Below are positions 45,415 through 49,068 of a stretch of 49,068 nucleotides of DNA, piece by piece. The DNA lies in NCBI GenBank assembly GCA_009885995.1, contig VFJQ01000085.1, forward strand, positions 1-49,068, read 5' to 3'. The notes beneath the pieces are model-generated. The model did not search any database. It was not told the origin of the DNA and saw nothing but the letters and a program-made list of their open reading frames with translations. The stretch comes from Verrucomicrobiota bacterium. Its GTDB lineage: Bacteria; Verrucomicrobiota; Verrucomicrobiia; Chthoniobacterales; Chthoniobacteraceae. Each line of letters begins with the position of its first letter. The first letter of the stretch is position 1. The position numbers and the translations under genes were made by a program.

Positions 45415-45800
45415 GATTTGCGCACCTCCTGCACGCGGAGCACGCCCTTGTCCCCGACTTCGAGTTTGAAAACGTAGCGCTGCCCGCGCTCGATATTGAT
45501 CGCGCTGAACTGCGGCGGCACGAGCACCGCAAGCATTTCACCGCTCGACTCGACAGCGAAGAGCCGGCCGCTCGACGCCGACCAATCGATCGATTTCGCG
45601 ATGGTCGCGTCGAGCTTGTAGATGTTTCCGCGCAGGCTGCTCGAGTTGTCGAGATAGTCCTTCACCGGCAGCGCCGCGACGGCGCGGAAGGGATCGCCCT
45701 GCGAACGGATCAGCAGCCCGCCCACGATCGCCGCGACGACGAGCAACGCGGCGGCGATGAGCCACAGCGGATGTGCGGAGGAGCTGGCGCGGCGGGGCAT
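45411..45800 (-). CDS. Membrane-anchored small beta-domain protein
   Basis: A 129-residue protein: a short basic start (MPRRASSSAHPLW), one transmembrane helix (LIAAALLVVAAIVGGLLI) and a periplasmic domain with alternating strands (DYLDNSSSLRGNIYKLDATI, SSGRLFAVESSGEMLAVLVP, RGQRYVFKLEVGDKGVLRVQ) that could be an OB-like fold. Family unknown to me. It is coupled by overlapping stop/start to the 655-aa exported protein, so they probably form one envelope complex. A palindromic repeat separates it from lepB upstream. Confidence 0.65.
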   Translation of the reverse strand: MPRRASSSAHPLWLIAAALLVVAAIVGGLLIRSQGDPFRAVAALPVKDYLDNSSSLRGNIYKLDATIAKSIDWSASSGRLFAVESSGEMLAVLVPPQFSAINIERGQRYVFKLEVGDKGVLRVQEVRKS

Positions 45801-45812
45801 GGGAGGAAGGTA

Positions 45813-45899
45813 GTAATCAGTAAGCAGTAAGCCAGTATTCAGTGAAGCGGGCTTTGCGGGAGCAGCAGACTGATTACTGACGCACTGACCACTGATTAC
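45813..45899. repeat. Inverted repeat between lepB and envelope genes
   Basis: GTAATCAGTAAGCAGTAAGC... from 45813 is mirrored by ...ACTGATTACTGACGCACTGACC and ACTGATTAC ending at 45899. The short motif TAATCAGT/ACTGATTA recurs four times. It lies just after the lepB stop. Confidence 0.7.
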
Positions 45900-45905
45900 C
45901 CGCGT

Positions 45906-47114
45906 TCACTTCGACAGGCCGAAGTGCGGCCAGAACGGCCAATAGACCATGAACGCGCGACCCATCAGCGCCTTCTCCGGCACGGTGCCCCAGCCGCGGC
46001 TGTCCCACGAGTTGTAGCTGTTGTCGCCGAGCGCGACGTATTCGCGCGGCGGAATGGTGAAGGTTTCGTCGGGCTCGCTGAGGTAGTTCATCTTGTAGAG
46101 AAAGACCTGCTGGTCGTAGCCCTTCTGCTCGCTGCCATTGCCGTAGCCGCGGTAGCCGTCGTGCGACTGCTCGCGCGTGCCGCTCATCACGCGCACGAAG
46201 CCCGGTTCGGTCGCGCGATGGCCGTTGTGGAAAAGCTCCGGCGGCCGGATTTGCAGCGTGTCGCCCGGCACGCCGCCGAGCCGCTTGATGTAATACTGCG
46301 AGGTCGTGCTGCGCGCCTTGATCTGCGCGATGTCCGCCGTGCTGAAGACGAACGTCTCCCCGCGCTTCGGCTTGCGGAAGTGGTAGCTCATCTTGTCCAC
46401 GAAGACGTGATCCCCGGCGTCCAGATAGCCACGCAGGATCGGCTCGCCCGGCTCGTAGATGCGCCCGCCCCACTCCGTCTGCGGAAATTGCGAACCCATC
46501 GTCTCCGGCGCCTCCGCCACGTAGTAGCTCCGCTCTTTGCCCGACTCGCTGCGCGTCACGACTTCGGTCCGGGAGAAGGGGCCGAAGTTCACCCCCGGCA
46601 CGTGCGCAATGATCGGCAGCGGTGATTTTGCCGGTCGCATCGCGACGACTTTCTCGCGTTCCTTCGCCACGAACTCGACATGGTGCCGTCCGAAGATCGG
46701 CACCATCAGCAGCCGCACGAGCGGGTTCGGCGGCGGCTCCTTCGTCCGGTGGTAGATGATGCCGTTCAGCGTCGGATACATCGAGCTGGTCGGGATCGTG
46801 AACGGCTGGAGGTAATACGTGCGCACTCCGAGCGCGACGACGATGGCCACGAGGAAGACCTCCACATTCTCCCGCCAGCCCGCGTCCGCGTGAGGCGTGG
46901 TGAGCTTGCCGCACACCTTGTCGAGCACGCCGGCCTGCGTCTCCACAGCAGCCCGGTCGCGCCGCTTCACCGCCGCATCGAGCGAGGCGATCTCCTTGTC
47001 CACCTCGGCGATCACCTCCGCGCTCACGAGGTCTCGTTTGTAGGCGAGCAGCTTGCGGGCGTCTTTGACGAACTGGCGCCCGAGTTTGATGTAGCGCGGC
47101 GTGAGGAAAAACAT
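45906..47114 (-). CDS. lepB: Signal peptidase I
   Basis: A 402-residue membrane protease that removes signal peptides after export. A 75-residue cytoplasmic helical head precedes the membrane segment (VEVFLVAIVVALGVRTYYLQ). The catalytic Ser111 lies in FTIPTSSMYPTL and the general-base Lys277 in YYIKRLGGVPGD; the C-terminal box is ALGDNSYNSWDSRGWGTV. The protein is larger than E. coli LepB (324), with a long insertion between the Ser and Lys motifs (about 120-235), typical of Verrucomicrobiota and Bacteroidota forms. I chose the ATG at MFFLTPRYIKLGRQF, where similarity begins. It is divergent from mqnC. Confidence 0.92.
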   Translation of the reverse strand: MFFLTPRYIKLGRQFVKDARKLLAYKRDLVSAEVIAEVDKEIASLDAAVKRRDRAAVETQAGVLDKVCGKLTTPHADAGWRENVEVFLVAIVVALGVRTYYLQPFTIPTSSMYPTLNGIIYHRTKEPPPNPLVRLLMVPIFGRHHVEFVAKEREKVVAMRPAKSPLPIIAHVPGVNFGPFSRTEVVTRSESGKERSYYVAEAPETMGSQFPQTEWGGRIYEPGEPILRGYLDAGDHVFVDKMSYHFRKPKRGETFVFSTADIAQIKARSTTSQYYIKRLGGVPGDTLQIRPPELFHNGHRATEPGFVRVMSGTREQSHDGYRGYGNGSEQKGYDQQVFLYKMNYLSEPDETFTIPPREYVALGDNSYNSWDSRGWGTVPEKALMGRAFMVYWPFWPHFGLSK

Positions 47115-47203
47115 GGAGCGCGCGGAGTAGCCGCGCCCGGCGGGCTTGGCAAGGAGCACCCGATCTTGACGCGCCCGCGTTTCTCCCTTCCCTGCGCTTC
47201 ATC

Positions 47204-48283
47204 ATGCCCGTTGCCACCGATTTCGACGAAGCACTCCTCGACCGCGTCCTCGCCGGCGAGCGCATCTCGCAGGAAGACGCCCGCGCCCTCTACACCCTGC
47301 CCCTGAACGAACTCGGCGCGATCGCCGACGCGCGCCGCAACCTCGCCACGCCCGACCGCGAGCGCATCGTCACCTACATCATCGATCGCAACATCAACTA
47401 CACCAACGTCTGCAACGTCTATTGCAAGTTCTGCGCGTTCTACCGCACCGAGAAAGACGACGACCACTACGTCCTCTCCCTCGACCAACTCGACGCGAAG
47501 CTCGATGAACTCACCGCCATCGGCGGCATCCAGATCCTCCTCCAGGGCGGCCATCACCCGAAGCTCGATCTCGACTGGTATCTCACGATGCTCCGGCACA
47601 TCCGGGAGAAATATCCGCACATCAACATCCACGGCTTCTCCCCACCGGAGTTCTGCCACTTCGCGGAAGTCTTCGGGATGCCGGTGCGCGAGGTCTTGCA
47701 GAAGTTCATCGAAGCCGGCCTCGGCAGCGTCCCCGGCGGCGGCGGCGAAATTCTCGTCGATCGCGTGCGCGACCGCATCGCCCCGCTCAAGTGCAAGAGC
47801 GACCAATGGCTCGGCGTCATGCGCGAAGCCCACGCGCTCGGCCTCCGCTCCAGTGCCACGATGATGTTTGGCCACGTCGAGACGATCGACGACCGCATCG
47901 AGCACCTCCAGCGCCTGCGCGATCTTCAGGATGAAACCGGCGGCTTCACCGCCTTCATCTGCTGGACCTTCCAACCCGAGCACACCAAGCTCCGCGCCGA
48001 GCCCGTCGGCAGCAGCGAGTATCTGCGGATGCAGGCCCTCAGCCGCATCTTTCTGAATAACATCGAGAACGTGCAAAGCTCGTGGGTCACCCAAGGCCCG
48101 CGCATCGGCCAGATCGCGCTCAAATACGGCGCGAACGACTTCGGCAGCGTGATGATGGAGGAAAACGTCGTCAGTAGCGCCGGCACCAGCTTCCGCCTGC
48201 AAAAGGAAGACATCGAGCGGCTCATCCGCCAGGCCGGCTACGAACCCCACCGCCGGAATAACTGGTATCAGTTGGTCGATTGA
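47204..48283 (+). CDS. mqnC: Cyclic dehypoxanthine futalosine synthase
   Basis: A 359-residue radical SAM enzyme of the futalosine pathway to menaquinone; it cyclises dehypoxanthine futalosine. The iron-sulfur motif is CNVYCKFC (Cys70, Cys74, Cys77), in NINYTNVCNVYCKFCAFYR, followed by GGIQILLQGGHHPKL, 'GLGSVPGGGGEILVDRVR' and 'FICWTFQPEHTKL'. It is MqnC rather than MqnE on the basis of 'LQGGHHPKLDLDWY' and length. Other mqn genes are outside the window. Menaquinone is the likely electron carrier for the cytochrome-type PVC proteins. It is 8 bases from the convergent FkbM gene. Confidence 0.95.
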   Translation: MPVATDFDEALLDRVLAGERISQEDARALYTLPLNELGAIADARRNLATPDRERIVTYIIDRNINYTNVCNVYCKFCAFYRTEKDDDHYVLSLDQLDAKLDELTAIGGIQILLQGGHHPKLDLDWYLTMLRHIREKYPHINIHGFSPPEFCHFAEVFGMPVREVLQKFIEAGLGSVPGGGGEILVDRVRDRIAPLKCKSDQWLGVMREAHALGLRSSATMMFGHVETIDDRIEHLQRLRDLQDETGGFTAFICWTFQPEHTKLRAEPVGSSEYLRMQALSRIFLNNIENVQSSWVTQGPRIGQIALKYGANDFGSVMMEENVVSSAGTSFRLQKEDIERLIRQAGYEPHRRNNWYQLVD

Positions 48284-48291
48284 CCGCCGCT

Positions 48292-49068
48292 TCACCGCGG
48301 CGTGAAGACCAGCCGTTGATCACTGACGAATCCGGCAATCTCTTCGGCAGACACGGCCTTGCCGTCCACCATGGACGCCGAATAGCCATTACCCAGAAAC
48401 GTCTGCGTGAGATCCTCGACCCGATCCTTTTCCTCAAGGATCCGAAGAGGGTGCAACTCCAGAAACACCAGCGGCCTCAGCTCGCGCAGCACGCGCGATA
48501 AGCCATGGATGATCTTCACCTCGTGTCCTTCCACGTCGATTTTGATCACGTCCGGCTCAAACGAAAGCTCCGCGCACAGATCGTCGCCGGTTCGCTTGGC
48601 GACCGAAAGATATTCATGCTCCTCCCGGCCCGTCGTCGCCGCCACGGCATGCTCCCATTCGTAGTGCATCCGAAGAACCCCTGACTCGTTCGATAATGCG
48701 CACTCGACCGGCGTGATATTCTGAAAGCCGTTCTTGTGGACGTTGTAGAGCAGACTGGCGAACGCAATGGGCGAGGCGTCCACGGCCACAGCCCTCTTGG
48801 AGGGAGATGCCGCCGCAAACATCAGCGAAAAGACCCCATGCAATGCTCCAATATCCAGGAGCGCGTGTTTGTTATTGGTGAGCTCGATGAAGCGATCCAT
48901 CTCCTCGACCATCTCCGGTGCCCGGAAGCAGAAATGCTCGAAAGCGTTCCTCGAACTGCGATGGATTTTCAGCACCACGTCCTCTCGCATGATGATTTCA
49001 TTCTCCTGCGCGCCCGCGTTCAGCCTTTCAAATTGCGCCCTCAGCTCGATTTCGCGGCGATCCGCTGG
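48292..49068 (-). CDS. FkbM-family methyltransferase (5' end outside window)
   Basis: At least 258 residues, open to the right edge, so the start lies beyond the window; an internal ATG at 48990 would give 232 residues but would cut the natural lead-in (ERLNAGAQENEIIMREDVVL). It has the SAM-binding loop 'ALLDIGALHGVFSLMFAAA', 'AVAVDASPIAFASLLYNVHK', and the FkbM block 'PDVIKIDVEGHEVKIIHGLS' with 'VFLELHP'. These enzymes O-methylate sugars in polysaccharides or natural products. The visible N-terminus looks helical, possibly after a longer domain. Convergent with mqnC. Confidence 0.88.
   Translation of the reverse strand, partial: PADRREIELRAQFERLNAGAQENEIIMREDVVLKIHRSSRNAFEHFCFRAPEMVEEMDRFIELTNNKHALLDIGALHGVFSLMFAAASPSKRAVAVDASPIAFASLLYNVHKNGFQNITPVECALSNESGVLRMHYEWEHAVAATTGREEHEYLSVAKRTGDDLCAELSFEPDVIKIDVEGHEVKIIHGLSRVLRELRPLVFLELHPLRILEEKDRVEDLTQTFLGNGYSASMVDGKAVSAEEIAGFVSDQRLVFTPR

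Overview
The window reads as a chromosomal segment of a high-GC, Gram-negative-type bacterium of the PVC group, most likely a Verrucomicrobiota member. The basis is two very large secreted proteins that join a PVC-type propeller to a CxxCH heme domain, a DUF1080 domain, an LptD homologue, the futalosine menaquinone enzyme MqnC, and many palindromic spacer repeats. This placement is inferred from gene content.

Layout. 1-2.4 kb is accessory: the first codons of an IS1182-type transposase, a DUF6883-DUF4926 pair with overlapping stop/start, a decayed spacer, a zinc-ribbon protein and a small HTH-like protein. 2.4-10.9 kb (minus strand) holds ppk1-dac-pfkA, a plus-strand DUF5989 protein, ugd and lptD. 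11.1-14.7 kb (plus) has a small membrane protein, fabV and accB-accC. 14.8-18.1 kb is mixed: a PHP phosphoesterase, a DUF1802 protein, a winged-helix regulator ending inside a palindromic repeat, a run of 21-bp repeats and a SUKH-like protein. 18.1-22 kb (minus) is folP-cdaA-(60-aa membrane protein)-glmM-bioD, with overlapping starts and stops, joining folate, c-di-AMP, cell-wall and biotin functions. 22-26.3 kb has a NarL-type regulator, a secreted protein and a subtilisin-like protease, the last two converging on one strong terminator. 26.3-29.1 kb (minus) is hisI-trpE-trpG. 29.2-30.7 kb has a collagen-like protein and a gene broken by one TGA. 31.2-48.3 kb carries two PVC-cytochrome proteins, cimA, an aldehyde dehydrogenase, a sugar isomerase-like protein, two envelope proteins, lepB and mqnC. 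A FkbM methyltransferase runs off the right edge.

The most interesting observation lies upstream of hisI-trpE-trpG. A 12-codon minus-strand reading frame (29034-28999) encodes VILTAHHWWPC, with two His codons followed directly by two Trp codons. It is followed by a strong hairpin and then by a GC-rich terminator with a U-tract that ends 21 nt before the hisI start. The operon it precedes contains one histidine gene and two tryptophan genes, so this looks like a transcription attenuator that could sense both amino acids. No Shine-Dalgarno is visible, but a possible -10 box lies about 9 nt upstream of the GTG, which would allow a nearly leaderless message.

A second theme is palindromic elements. 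They fill most spacers, end or truncate genes (16.2-16.5 kb), overlap the trpE start, and sit in frame inside both PVC-cytochrome genes, where they are translated.
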